The notes beneath the pieces are model-generated. The model worked only from the letters and a program-made list of their open reading frames with translations. It was not told the DNA's origin and ran no database searches. Of a stretch of DNA of 32,315 bases, positions 5,688 to 14,975 are shown piece after piece. Source of the DNA: Paracoccaceae bacterium (GTDB lineage: Bacteria > Pseudomonadota > Alphaproteobacteria > Rhodobacterales > Rhodobacteraceae); the NCBI GenBank assembly GCA_020447005.1, contig JAGRDO010000025.1, positions 858 through 33,172 on the forward strand, written 5' to 3'. Position 1 is the stretch's first letter. Each line of letters begins with the position of its first letter. The position numbers were made by a program, and so were the translations under genes.

Positions 5688-8402
5688 ATGCCTACTTTGG
5701 TTGCCGTATCACCGGGCGATCAGAACCGCGCGCTTGCGCTGTCAACGATTGCCTTCACCGCCTGTTTCGCGGTCTGGACAATCTTTTCGATTATCGGCGT
5801 TGAAATAAAGAAAGAGCTCTCGCTCACCGAATTCCAGTTCGGTCTGCTGGTCGCGACGCCGATCCTGTCCGGCTCTCTGACACGCATCTTCCTTGGCGTC
5901 TGGACCGAGCGGTGGGGCGGGCGTCTGGTGTTCTCGGCGCAGATGCTACTGACGGCGCTGGCGACCTGGGGCCTGACCTATGCCCATACCTATTCCGTGT
6001 ATCTGCTTGCCGCGTTTGGTATCGGGCTTGCCGGGGGGTCCTTCATCATCGGGGTCGCCTATGTCAGCCGTTGGTATGATGCCGGCCGTCAAGGGACGGC
6101 GCTTGGCGTCTTCGGGGCCGGAAACGTCGGCGCGGCGGTGACCAAGTTCGTCGCGCCCTTCGTGATGGTCGCCTATGGCTGGAACGGTGTTGCCAATGTC
6201 TGGGCGGCGGGCATCGCGATCGTGGGCGTGCTGTTCTTCCTGCTGGCAAAGGACGACCCCGAGCTGGTCCGCCGCCGCAAGCAGGGCGTGAAGGCGCCAA
6301 GCCTTGCCGAACAGTTCGCGCCCCTGAAGAACCTGCAGGTCTGGCGCTTCTCGCTTTACTATTTCTTCGTCTTCGGGGCCTTTGTCGCCCTCGCGCTCTG
6401 GCTGCCCCATTATCTGATCGACGTCTATGGCGTTGACGTGAAGACGGCCGGGATGAGCGCTGCGGCCTTCTCGTTGTCGGCATCGGTCTTCCGCGCCTAT
6501 GGCGGGCACCTGTCGGACAAGTTCGGCGCGCGGACGATCATGTACTGGACCTTCGGCTTCTGCCTGGTGTTCCTGTTCATGCTGTCCTATCCGCCGACCG
6601 ATTATGTGATCCAGGGCAAGGACGGCCCGATCCATTTCGCGACCGAAATGGACCGCTGGCCCTTCGTGATCACGCTTTTCTTCCTTGGCTTCTTCATGTC
6701 GCTCGGCAAGGCCGCCGTCTACAAGCACATCCCGGTCTACTACCCCAATCACGTCGGCGCCGTCGGCGGTCTGGTCGGGATGATCGGCGGGCTTGGCGGT
6801 TTCATCCTGCCGATCATGTTTGGCGCCATTCTGGACCTGACCGGCATCTATACAAGCTGCTTCGTCCTCCTCTTCTTCCTCGTTGCGATCGCGCTCGTCT
6901 GGATGCATCTGTCGATCCGGGCAATGGAACGTGCCGCGCATGGCGATGCGCTCGACCAGCTTCCCGACCTGCCCGAGATGCAGTCCATCCACCAGCCGGG
7001 CAAGACAGAGCTGCCGCGCACCCTGGCCGACTGGCGGCCCGAGGACCCGACATTCTGGGCCGAAGAAGGCCGCGCGGTCGCGCGCCGCAACCTTTGGATC
7101 TCGATCCCGGCGCTGCTTCTCGCCTTCTCGGTCTGGATGGTCTGGTCGATGGTTGTCGCCCGCCTTCCCGCCATCGGCTTCGACTTCACACCCGGCCAGC
7201 TTTTCTGGCTGGCGGCTCTGCCGGGGCTCTCGGGCGCGACGCTGCGTATCTTCTACAGCTTCATGGTTCCGATCTTCGGCGGGCGGCTCTGGACGACGCT
7301 TTCGACGGCCTCGCTCCTCTTGCCCGCAATCGGCATCGGCTATGCGGTGCAGAACCCTGCGACACCATACCTTATCTTCATGGTGCTGGCGCTGCTCTGC
7401 GGTCTCGGCGGCGGCAACTTCGCCTCGTCGATGGCCAATATCGCCTACTTCTTCCCGAAGGCCGAAAAGGGGAACGCGCTGGCCCTGAATGCCGGGCTTG
7501 GCAATCTCGGCGTCTCGGTGATGCAGTTCCTGGTTCCGATCGTGATCACCATGGGCGTCTTCGGCGCGATGGGCGGCGATCCGGTGCAACTCGCGGATGG
7601 CACCGAGCTCTGGATGCAGAACGCCGGCTTTGTCTGGGTGCCGCTCATCCTTGTCGCCACGGTCCTGGCCTGGCTTGGCATGAACGACATCGCCGATGCC
7701 AAGGCCAGCTTCCGCGAACAGGCGATCATATTCTCGCGGTTCCACAACTGGGTCATGTGCATCCTCTATACCGGGACCTTCGGCAGCTTCATCGGCTACT
7801 CTGCGGGCTTCCCGCTGCTGACGAAGATCGCCTTCCCCGAGGTGAACGCGTTGCAATACGTCTTCCTCGGGCCGCTCGTGGGGGCGCTGAGCCGCGCGGG
7901 GACGGGCTGGGTCAGCGACCGCTTCGGTGGCGGCCGGGTGACGTTCCTGACCTTCGCCGGCATGATCATCGCCGTGTTCGGCGTGATCACCTCGCTCGGT
8001 GCGGGCAGCTTCCCGGGCTTCTTCGCCTCGTTCATGGCCCTGTTCTTCCTGACGGGTGTGGGCAACGCCTCCACCTTCCAGATGATCCCCGCGATCATGG
8101 GGCGCGAGATCCCGCGGCTGATGCCGGAACTCGACCGCGCCGCCACCCGCAAGCAGGCGGAACGCGAAAGCGCGGCGATCATCGCCTTCACCTCGGCGAT
8201 CGCGGCCTACGGCGCCTTCTTCATCCCGAAGGCCTATGGCACCTCGATCGCCATGACCGGCGGTCCGGTGATGGCGCTGTGGGGCTTCCTTGCCTTCTAC
8301 ATCCTCTGCCTTGTTCTGACCTGGGTCTACTACACCCGGCCTGGCGGGCTTCTTCATGACATCGAACGCGGCCGGGCTACGGCTACGGCACAACCAAACT
8401 GA
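5688..8402 (+). CDS. narK: Fused NarK1-NarK2 nitrate/nitrite transporter
   Basis: The 904-residue protein is two major-facilitator transporters joined in one chain. The first half (about 15-410) is NarK1-like, with GIGLAGGSFIIGVAYVSRWY and GTALGVFGAGNVGAAVTK, the nitrate signatures of proton-coupled nitrate uptake. A hydrophilic linker (about 411-466) carries the two LP-rich segments before ARRNLW. The second half is NarK2-like, with GLGGGNFASSMANIAYFFPK and ALALNAGLGNLGVSVMQF, typical of nitrate/nitrite antiporters. An even number of about 24 membrane helices is expected. Such fusions are reported in Paracoccus, where NarK1 starts nitrate uptake and NarK2 exchanges nitrate for nitrite. The ATG at 5688 follows AGAGGG (5676-5681) and suits the FNR-type box; the upstream extension from 5637 has no ribosome site. 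narG follows after 11 bases, so the two are in one operon. Confidence 0.96.
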   Translation: MPTLVAVSPGDQNRALALSTIAFTACFAVWTIFSIIGVEIKKELSLTEFQFGLLVATPILSGSLTRIFLGVWTERWGGRLVFSAQMLLTALATWGLTYAHTYSVYLLAAFGIGLAGGSFIIGVAYVSRWYDAGRQGTALGVFGAGNVGAAVTKFVAPFVMVAYGWNGVANVWAAGIAIVGVLFFLLAKDDPELVRRRKQGVKAPSLAEQFAPLKNLQVWRFSLYYFFVFGAFVALALWLPHYLIDVYGVDVKTAGMSAAAFSLSASVFRAYGGHLSDKFGARTIMYWTFGFCLVFLFMLSYPPTDYVIQGKDGPIHFATEMDRWPFVITLFFLGFFMSLGKAAVYKHIPVYYPNHVGAVGGLVGMIGGLGGFILPIMFGAILDLTGIYTSCFVLLFFLVAIALVWMHLSIRAMERAAHGDALDQLPDLPEMQSIHQPGKTELPRTLADWRPEDPTFWAEEGRAVARRNLWISIPALLLAFSVWMVWSMVVARLPAIGFDFTPGQLFWLAALPGLSGATLRIFYSFMVPIFGGRLWTTLSTASLLLPAIGIGYAVQNPATPYLIFMVLALLCGLGGGNFASSMANIAYFFPKAEKGNALALNAGLGNLGVSVMQFLVPIVITMGVFGAMGGDPVQLADGTELWMQNAGFVWVPLILVATVLAWLGMNDIADAKASFREQAIIFSRFHNWVMCILYTGTFGSFIGYSAGFPLLTKIAFPEVNALQYVFLGPLVGALSRAGTGWVSDRFGGGRVTFLTFAGMIIAVFGVITSLGAGSFPGFFASFMALFFLTGVGNASTFQMIPAIMGREIPRLMPELDRAATRKQAERESAAIIAFTSAIAAYGAFFIPKAYGTSIAMTGGPVMALWGFLAFYILCLVLTWVYYTRPGGLLHDIERGRATATAQPN

Positions 8403-8413
8403 AAGAGGGACCA

Positions 8414-11400
8414 ATGAGCCATCTTCTCGACCGCCTGAACTTCTTCCAAAGCAAGGAAATCGACCGTTTCTCGAACGGCCACGGCCAGACAACGCGAGAG
8501 AACCGCGACTGGGAGGAAGTTTATCGTGACCGCTGGCGCCACGACAAGATCGTCCGCTCGACCCATGGGGTGAACTGCACCGGGTCGTGTTCGTGGAAGA
8601 TCTATGTCAAGTCCGGCGTCGTCACCTGGGAAACGCAGCAGACCGACTATCCGCGCACCCGCCCCGGCCTGCCCAACCACGAACCGCGCGGCTGCGCGCG
8701 GGGGGCTTCCTACAGCTGGTATCTCTACAGCGCGAACCGGGTGAAGAACCCCCTGGTGCGCGGACGGCTGATGAAGCTGTGGCGCGAGCTTCGCAAGACG
8801 ATGTCGCCGATCCAGGCCTGGACCGCGATCCAGTCCGATCCGAAAATGCGCGCCTCTTACGTCAAGATCCGCGGCAAGGGCGGGTTCGTGCGGGCCAGTT
8901 GGGACGAGGCGACCGAGATCGTCGCCGCCGCCAACGCCTACACGACCCGCAATTATGGGCCGGACCGGGTCTTCGGCTTCTCGCCGATCCCCGCGATGTC
9001 GATGGTCTCCTATGCGGCGGGTTCGCGCTATCTGAGCCTTCTCGGCGGTGTCTGCATGTCCTTCTACGACTGGTATTGCGATCTGCCGCCGGCCTCGCCG
9101 ATGACCTGGGGCGAACAGACCGACGTGCCGGAATCCGCCGACTGGTACAATGCGGGCTACCTTCTTCTCTGGGGGTCGAACGTGCCGCAGACCCGCACGC
9201 CCGACGCGCATTTCTACACCGAGGCCCGCTATCGCGGCACCAAATCCGCCGTCATCAGCCCCGACTATTCCGAAGCAGCGAAATTCGGCGACGTCTGGCT
9301 GAACGTGAAGCAGGGGACGGATGCCGCGCTTGCCATGGCGTTCGGCCATGTGATCCTGCGCGAATTCCACCTCGACCGGCAGGCCGAGTATTTCGACGAT
9401 TACTGCCGAAAGTACTCTGACATGCCGATGCTGGTGCGCCTCGACAAGGACGGGGACCGGCTGGTGCCCGGCCGCTTCCTGCGCGCCGCCGACCTTGCCC
9501 GCGATCTGGGCGAAAAGAACAACCCCGAATGGAAGACGGTTGCCCTGGACGAATCCGGCAAGCTGGTCGCGCCTAACGGCTCGATCGGGCATCGCTGGGG
9601 CGAAAAGGGCGCGTGGAACCTTGAGGAGAAGGCCGCCGGCAAGGACGCGAAGCTGAAGATGACGCTGATCCTTGAAGAGGACCACGACGCGGTTGCAAGC
9701 GTCGATTTCCCCTATTTCGGCGGGGCCGCGACCGAAGCCTTCACCACCGGCGACACGCGCCCCGACATCCTGACCCGGGCGATCCCGGTCAGGAAGGTCA
9801 AGACCAGGGACGGCGAGGCGCTGGTCGCGACCGTCTTCGACCTTCTTTGCGCCAATTACGGGCTTGACCGGGGGCTTGGCGGCGAATGGGTCGCCAAGGA
9901 CTATATGGCAGACGTGCCCGGCACGCCCGCCTGGGCCGAAAAGATCACCGGCATTCCGGCCGACAAGATCATCCATGTCGCCCGCGAATTCGCCACCAAC
10001 GCCGAGGTTACGCAGGGCAAGTCGATGGTCATCATCGGGGCCGCGATGAACCACTGGTACCACATGGACATGAACTATCGTGGCGTCATCAACATGCTGG
10101 TGATGTGCGGTTGTATCGGCCAGTCGGGCGGCGGCTGGTCCCATTATGTCGGGCAAGAGAAGCTGCGCCCGCAGACCGGCTGGGCGCCTTTGGCCTTCGC
10201 TCTCGACTGGGGGCGACCGCCGCGCCAGATGAACTCGACAAGCGCCTGGTATGCCCATACCGACCAGTGGCGTTACGAGACACTGGGCGCGGGCGAAATC
10301 CTTTCGCCCACCGCGCCCGCGGGTGACTGGGACGCCAGCATGATCGACTTCAACATCCGCGCCGAGCGGATGGGCTGGCTGCCATCGGCCCCGCAGCTGA
10401 AGACCAACCCCCTGGAGGTCGCGAAAGCCGCGAAAGCGGCCGGGAAAGAGGTGGCCCCTTACGTCGCCGAGGAACTGAAAGCGGGCCGTCTGCAGATGTC
10501 CTGCGAAGACCCGGATGCCCCCGAGAACTGGCCAAGGAACCTGTTTGTCTGGCGGTCGAACCTGCTCGGTTCTTCCGGCAAGGGGCATGAGTACTTCATC
10601 AGGCACCTCGTGGGCGCCGACAATGGCGTGATGAGCGAAGAGACCGGGGTGAAGCCGAAGGAAGCCGTCTGGCACGACAAGGCGCCGGAAGGAAAGCTTG
10701 ATCTTCTGACCTGCATCGACTTCCGCATGTCGACGACGGCGGTCTATTCCGACATCGTCCTGCCAACCGCGAGTTGGTATGAGAAGAACGACCTCAACAC
10801 ATCCGACATGCACCCGTTCATCCACCCGCTGCAGGCGGCGGTGGACCCGGCCTACGAATCGAAATCCGATTGGGAAATCTTCAAGGCGATCGCCAAGAAG
10901 TTTCAGGAGGTCGCGCCCGAGGTTCTCGGCAAGGAAACCGACATCGTCGCGCTGCCGATCCTGCACGACACCCCGGCAGAGATTGCGCAGGATCAGGTCA
11001 GGGACTGGAAAAAGGGCGAGTGCGACCTGATCCCCGGCAAGACCGCGCCGAACTTCATCGCGGTCGAACGCGACTATGGCGCCATCCACGACCGGTTTGT
11101 CGCCCTCGGCCCCCTGATGGACAAGGTCGGCAACGGCGGCAAGGGCATTGCGTGGAATGCCGATCACGAGGTTGCGGACCTCAAGGCGCTGAACGGCACA
11201 TGGCCATCGGGGGCGGCGAAGATCGTCAGCGATATCGACGCCTGCGAGGTGATCATGATGCTCGCGCCCGAAACGAACGGCGAGGTTGCCGTCAAGGCCT
11301 GGGACGCGCTGTCCCAGATCACCGGCCGCGACCACAGGCATCTGGCGCTTCCGAAGGAAGACGAGAAGATCCGCTTCCGCGACATCGCCGCGCAGCCGAG

Positions 11401-12115
11401 AAAGATCATCTCTTCGCCGACCTGGTCGGGCATCGAAAGCGAACATGTCTGCTACAATGCCGGCTACACCAACGTCCACGAACTGATCCCCTGGCGCACG
11501 CTTACCGGGCGTCAGCAGCTTTATCAGGATCACCTCTGGATGCGGGCCTTTGGCGAGGGGTTCATTTCCTACCGCCCGCCGGTCGATCTGAAGACGATCA
11601 CCGACAAGGTCCATACCGACAAGGGCAAGCCGCATGTCGTGTTGAACTTCATCACGCCTCACCAGAAATGGGGCATCCACTCAACCTATTCCGACAACCT
11701 CTTGATGCTGACGCTCAATCGGGGCGGGCCGGTGATCTGGCTGTCCGAGAATGACGCCAGGAAAGCGGGCATCACCGACAACGACTGGGTCGAACTTTAC
11801 AACGTGAACGGCGCACTGACCGCGCGTGCGGTCGTCAGCCAGCGCATGAAGGACGGAACGACCTTCATGTATCACGCGCAGGAAAAGATCGTGAACACGC
11901 CGGGGTCCGAGAAAACCGGCCTTCGCGGCGGCATCCACAACTCGGTGACGCGCACGGTGCTGAAACCGACCCACATGATCGGCGGCTATGCGCAGCAAAG
12001 CTGGGGTTTCAACTATTACGGAACGGTTGGATCGAACCGCGATGAATTCGTCGTGGTTCGGAAAATGACCAAGGTCGACTGGCTCGACCAGCCCGCGAAG
12101 GAGGCGGCGGAATGA
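8414..12115 (+). CDS. narG: Respiratory nitrate reductase alpha subunit, NarG
   Basis: NarG is the catalytic subunit of the membrane-bound, cytoplasm-facing nitrate reductase; it reduces nitrate to nitrite at a molybdenum bis-MGD site. The 1233-residue length is normal. The N-terminal WRHDKIVRSTHGVNCTGSC contains the FS0 cluster ligands His51, Cys55 and Cys59, with Cys94 in EPRGCARG. The molybdenum-ligand Asp is in the YCDLPPASP segment, about residue 223, followed by WGEQTDVPESADWY. The C-terminal part carries the dinucleotide-binding domain (NDWVELYNVNGALTARAVVS). No twin-arginine signal is left at the N-terminus, as expected for the cytoplasmic Nar type rather than the periplasmic archaeal type. 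A GAGGGA ribosome site precedes the ATG, and the stop overlaps the narH start by four bases. A long antisense reading frame across it is a shadow. Confidence 0.98.
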   Translation: MSHLLDRLNFFQSKEIDRFSNGHGQTTRENRDWEEVYRDRWRHDKIVRSTHGVNCTGSCSWKIYVKSGVVTWETQQTDYPRTRPGLPNHEPRGCARGASYSWYLYSANRVKNPLVRGRLMKLWRELRKTMSPIQAWTAIQSDPKMRASYVKIRGKGGFVRASWDEATEIVAAANAYTTRNYGPDRVFGFSPIPAMSMVSYAAGSRYLSLLGGVCMSFYDWYCDLPPASPMTWGEQTDVPESADWYNAGYLLLWGSNVPQTRTPDAHFYTEARYRGTKSAVISPDYSEAAKFGDVWLNVKQGTDAALAMAFGHVILREFHLDRQAEYFDDYCRKYSDMPMLVRLDKDGDRLVPGRFLRAADLARDLGEKNNPEWKTVALDESGKLVAPNGSIGHRWGEKGAWNLEEKAAGKDAKLKMTLILEEDHDAVASVDFPYFGGAATEAFTTGDTRPDILTRAIPVRKVKTRDGEALVATVFDLLCANYGLDRGLGGEWVAKDYMADVPGTPAWAEKITGIPADKIIHVAREFATNAEVTQGKSMVIIGAAMNHWYHMDMNYRGVINMLVMCGCIGQSGGGWSHYVGQEKLRPQTGWAPLAFALDWGRPPRQMNSTSAWYAHTDQWRYETLGAGEILSPTAPAGDWDASMIDFNIRAERMGWLPSAPQLKTNPLEVAKAAKAAGKEVAPYVAEELKAGRLQMSCEDPDAPENWPRNLFVWRSNLLGSSGKGHEYFIRHLVGADNGVMSEETGVKPKEAVWHDKAPEGKLDLLTCIDFRMSTTAVYSDIVLPTASWYEKNDLNTSDMHPFIHPLQAAVDPAYESKSDWEIFKAIAKKFQEVAPEVLGKETDIVALPILHDTPAEIAQDQVRDWKKGECDLIPGKTAPNFIAVERDYGAIHDRFVALGPLMDKVGNGGKGIAWNADHEVADLKALNGTWPSGAAKIVSDIDACEVIMMLAPETNGEVAVKAWDALSQITGRDHRHLALPKEDEKIRFRDIAAQPRKIISSPTWSGIESEHVCYNAGYTNVHELIPWRTLTGRQQLYQDHLWMRAFGEGFISYRPPVDLKTITDKVHTDKGKPHVVLNFITPHQKWGIHSTYSDNLLMLTLNRGGPVIWLSENDARKAGITDNDWVELYNVNGALTARAVVSQRMKDGTTFMYHAQEKIVNTPGSEKTGLRGGIHNSVTRTVLKPTHMIGGYAQQSWGFNYYGTVGSNRDEFVVVRKMTKVDWLDQPAKEAAE

Positions 12116-13635
12116 AGATACGTGCGCAAATCGGCATGGTGCTGAACCTCGACAAATGCATCGGCTGTCATACCTGTTCGGTCACCTGCAAGAACGTCTG
12201 GACGACGCGCGAAGGCGTCGAATACGCGTGGTTCAACAACGTCGAAACCAAGCCCGGCCTCGGCTATCCGACCAACTGGGAAGACCAGAAGGAATGGAAG
12301 GGCGGCTGGGAAAGGAAGGCGTCGGGCAAGCTGCGTCTGAAGCAGGGCAGCAAGGCGCAGGTTCTGGCGAACATCTTCGGCAACCCCAACCTGCCCGAGA
12401 TCGACGACTATTACGAACCTTTCGACTTCGACCATGATCATCTGAAATCCGCGCCCGAAATGCAGGCCTTCCCGACGGCGCGGCCCTATTCCAAGATCAC
12501 CGGCGAGCGGATCGAGAAGATCGAGAAAGGCCCGAACTGGGAAGAGATCCTTGGCGGCGAATTCGCCAAGCGCTCTGCCGATTACAACTTCGAAGGCGTT
12601 CAGAAAGCCATCTACGGCGAATATGAAAACACCTTCATGATGTACCTGCCGCGACTTTGCGAGCATTGCCTGAACCCGGCTTGCGTCGCCTCGTGCCCCT
12701 CGGGCGCGATCTACAAGCGCGAAGAGGACGGGATCGTCCTTATCGATCAGGAAAAATGCCGGGGCTGGCGGATGTGCGTCTCGGGCTGCCCCTACAAGAA
12801 GATCTACTACAACTGGTCGACCGGAAAATCCGAGAAGTGCACCCTGTGCTACGCGCGTCTGGAAAGCGGCCAGCCGACAGTCTGTTCCGAAACCTGCGTC
12901 GGGCGCATCCGCTATCTCGGCGTCGTGCTTTATGACGCCGACCGGATCGAAGAAGCGGCCTCGGTCGCGGACGAAAAGCAGCTCTACGACGCCCAGATGG
13001 GCATCTTCCTTGACCCCCGGGACAAGACCGTGATCGCGGCGGCGCGCGCAGAGGGCATTCCGGAAGACTGGATCACCGCGGCCCAGAATTCGCCGATATG
13101 GAAAATGGCGATGGAGTGGAAGATCGCCTTCCCGCTCCATCCGGAATATCGCACCCTGCCGATGGTCTGGTACGTTCCGCCGCTTTCGCCGGTCCAGAAC
13201 GCGGCCTCGGCCGGCCAGCTTGGCACCGACATGGGCATGCCGGATGTGCGATCGCTCCGCATCCCGGTCCAGTATCTCGCCAACATGCTGACGGCGGGCG
13301 ACGAGGAACCGGTGGTTCAGGCCCTGCAACGCATGCTTGCCATGCGTGGCTACATGCGGGCGAAAAGCATCAACGGCGCGCCCGACGAAAGCTTTGCCAC
13401 CCGCGTCGGCATGACGCCCGCCGCGATGGACGAGATGTACAAGGTCATGGCGCTGGCCGATTACGAAGACCGTTTCGTCATCCCGACCTCGCACCGCGCC
13501 CATGCCGAGCAGGCCTATGACATCCGGGGCGGTTGCGGCTTCACCGATGGCAATGGCTGCTCGACCGGGATTTCCAAGGGCAACCTTTTTGGCGGCAAGA
13601 AGCGGCCGCTGCGCATGCCGGATGAGGTGAAATGA
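12112..13635 (+). CDS. narH: Respiratory nitrate reductase beta subunit, NarH
   Basis: NarH is the electron-transfer subunit carrying three [4Fe-4S] clusters and one [3Fe-4S] cluster between the NarI hemes and NarG. The 507-residue protein shows all four cysteine groups: Cys16/19/22/26 in CIGCHTCSVTC, CEHCLNPACVASCP, the CRGWRMCVSGCP group in which Trp replaces a cysteine (the usual signature of the 3Fe-4S cluster), and KCTLC with CSETC further on. The C-terminal segment GGCGFTDGNGCS is also typical. The start overlaps the narG stop (ATGA at 12112-12115), and a strong AAGGAGG at 12098-12104 sits inside narG. The stop overlaps the narJ start in the same way, so production of G, H and J should be tightly coupled. 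Confidence 0.98.
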   Translation: MKIRAQIGMVLNLDKCIGCHTCSVTCKNVWTTREGVEYAWFNNVETKPGLGYPTNWEDQKEWKGGWERKASGKLRLKQGSKAQVLANIFGNPNLPEIDDYYEPFDFDHDHLKSAPEMQAFPTARPYSKITGERIEKIEKGPNWEEILGGEFAKRSADYNFEGVQKAIYGEYENTFMMYLPRLCEHCLNPACVASCPSGAIYKREEDGIVLIDQEKCRGWRMCVSGCPYKKIYYNWSTGKSEKCTLCYARLESGQPTVCSETCVGRIRYLGVVLYDADRIEEAASVADEKQLYDAQMGIFLDPRDKTVIAAARAEGIPEDWITAAQNSPIWKMAMEWKIAFPLHPEYRTLPMVWYVPPLSPVQNAASAGQLGTDMGMPDVRSLRIPVQYLANMLTAGDEEPVVQALQRMLAMRGYMRAKSINGAPDESFATRVGMTPAAMDEMYKVMALADYEDRFVIPTSHRAHAEQAYDIRGGCGFTDGNGCSTGISKGNLFGGKKRPLRMPDEVK

Positions 13636-14282
13636 TGGACTATCTTCTGAAATCTCTTTCGGTGCTCATGTCCTATCCCGGCCCCGCGATGCGCGCGGCC
13701 CTGCCCGAAGTGCGGGCGATCGTGGCGCATCAGCCGGCCCTGCTTGCCCTGACCGACGAGCTGATCGCAATGGACCCGTTCGATGCCGAAGAACGCTATG
13801 TCGGCCTTTTCGACCGCTCGCGCCAGCTTTCGCTGAACCTCTTCGAGCATATCCACGGCGAAAGCCGCGATCGCGGTTCGGCCATGGTCGATCTGATCGA
13901 GACCTATCGCGCGGCCGGTTTCGATCCGGTCACGAGCGAGCTGCCCGACCACCTGCCGGTGCTTCTTGAGTTTCTCGCCTCGCGGCCCGCCGCCGAGGTG
14001 AAAGAGGTTCTGGCAGGCGCCGCCCATGTCCTCGGGGCTTTGGCCGAGCGCCTGACACGCCGGGACAGCGCCTATGCGGCAGTGCCCGCCTTTCTCTTGC
14101 GTCTGGCCGGGGCTGAAGGCGGAACCCTTCCCGACGAAGTGGACGAAAACCCGGACGATCTGGCCGCGCTGGACGCGATCTGGGCGGAGACCGAGGTCAC
14201 CTTCGGACCCGATCCCAATGCTGGCTGTCCCGCCGCGCGTGAAGTTCTCACGCGGATGGACCTGCCGATGACGGCTGAATGA
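13632..14282 (+). CDS. narJ: Nitrate reductase assembly chaperone NarJ
   Basis: NarJ is a cytoplasmic chaperone of the TorD/DmsD group that binds apo-NarG, helps insert the iron-sulfur and molybdenum cofactors, and releases the complex to NarI. The 216-residue, all-helical protein begins LLKSLSVLMSYPGP, then has a long helical core. The NarJ signature is EERYVGLFDRSRQLSLNLFEHIHGESRDRGSAMVDL (given here as landmarks YVGLFDRSRQLSLNLFEH), followed by ELPDHLPVLLEFL. The first ATG at 13632 overlaps the narH stop; an ATG right after it at 13635 would give the same protein minus one Met. It ends 12 bases before narI, which has its own GAGAGGAC ribosome site. Confidence 0.96.
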   Translation: MMDYLLKSLSVLMSYPGPAMRAALPEVRAIVAHQPALLALTDELIAMDPFDAEERYVGLFDRSRQLSLNLFEHIHGESRDRGSAMVDLIETYRAAGFDPVTSELPDHLPVLLEFLASRPAAEVKEVLAGAAHVLGALAERLTRRDSAYAAVPAFLLRLAGAEGGTLPDEVDENPDDLAALDAIWAETEVTFGPDPNAGCPAAREVLTRMDLPMTAE

Positions 14283-14294
14283 GAGGACAAAGAC

Positions 14295-14975
14295 ATGCAT
14301 AACTTCCTGTTTGGCATCTACCCCTATATCGCGCTGACGGTCCTGCTGATCGGCTCGGTCGCCCGATACGAGACCGACCCCTTCACGTGGAAATCGTCCT
14401 CCTCTCAGCTGTTGCGCCGGCGCCAGTTCATCCTCGGCTCGGTTTTCTTCCATGTCGGCGTTCTGGTGATCTTCTTTGGCCACCTCATCGGGCTTCTGAC
14501 CCCGATCCAGGTCTTTGACGCCTTGGGCGTCGGGCACGGGTTCAAACAGCTTCTGGCCGTGATTGCGGGCGGGGTCGCCGGGGTCATGGCGCTTGTCGGC
14601 GGGATCATCCTTCTGCATCGCCGCCTGATGGATCCGCGTATCCGCAAAACCTCCGGCTTTGCCGATATCGCGATCCTTGTCCTGCTGATGGCGCAACTGG
14701 TGCTGGGCCTTGGCACGATCTTCGTCTCGCTTCAGCATCTCGACGGGCATGAGATGACCAAGTTCATGGCCTGGGCCCTCGGGATCTTCACCTTCCGGTC
14801 CGATGCGGCGGCACAGATTGCCGATGCCGCGCCGATCTTCAAGCTGCATATCGTGCTCGGGCTGACGATCTTCCTGCTCTTCCCGTTCACGCGGCTTGTG
14901 CACATGCTCTCGGCGCCGGTGCGTTATCTGTGGCGTCCGGGCTATCAGGTGGTGCGTTCCACCAAGGGCCGCTGA
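14295..14975 (+). CDS. narI: Respiratory nitrate reductase gamma subunit, NarI (cytochrome b)
   Basis: NarI is the membrane cytochrome b that oxidises quinol at the periplasmic side and passes electrons through two b hemes to NarH. The 226-residue protein has five hydrophobic segments. The heme ligands are visible at the expected places: His53 and His63 in FFHVGVLVIFFGHLIG, and His185 and His203 in FKLHIVLG and RLVHMLSAP. The N-terminal FGIYPYIALTVLLIGSVARY and the loop QHLDGHEMTKFMAWALGI are also family features. Its TGA overlaps by one base the ATG of the following carbonic anhydrase (TGATG at 14973-14977), so the operon does not end here, which is unusual. Confidence 0.97.
   Translation: MHNFLFGIYPYIALTVLLIGSVARYETDPFTWKSSSSQLLRRRQFILGSVFFHVGVLVIFFGHLIGLLTPIQVFDALGVGHGFKQLLAVIAGGVAGVMALVGGIILLHRRLMDPRIRKTSGFADIAILVLLMAQLVLGLGTIFVSLQHLDGHEMTKFMAWALGIFTFRSDAAAQIADAAPIFKLHIVLGLTIFLLFPFTRLVHMLSAPVRYLWRPGYQVVRSTKGR

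Noticed and set aside
5946..8492. 848-codon open frame on the minus strand across narK
   Set aside because: It lies antisense to a clear NarK fusion. Its translation is His/Asp/Glu/Arg-rich with no family resemblance, as expected for the complement of high-GC third positions.
8354..11680. 1108-codon open frame on the minus strand across narG
   Set aside because: Antisense shadow of a full-length NarG with all cofactor ligands. Length arises from codon bias, and no start signal or domain is seen.
14930..14974. Longer start for the carbonic anhydrase
   Set aside because: It would overlap narI by 46 bases and adds no family-like residues. The ATG at 14975 gives the normal beta-CA N-terminus.
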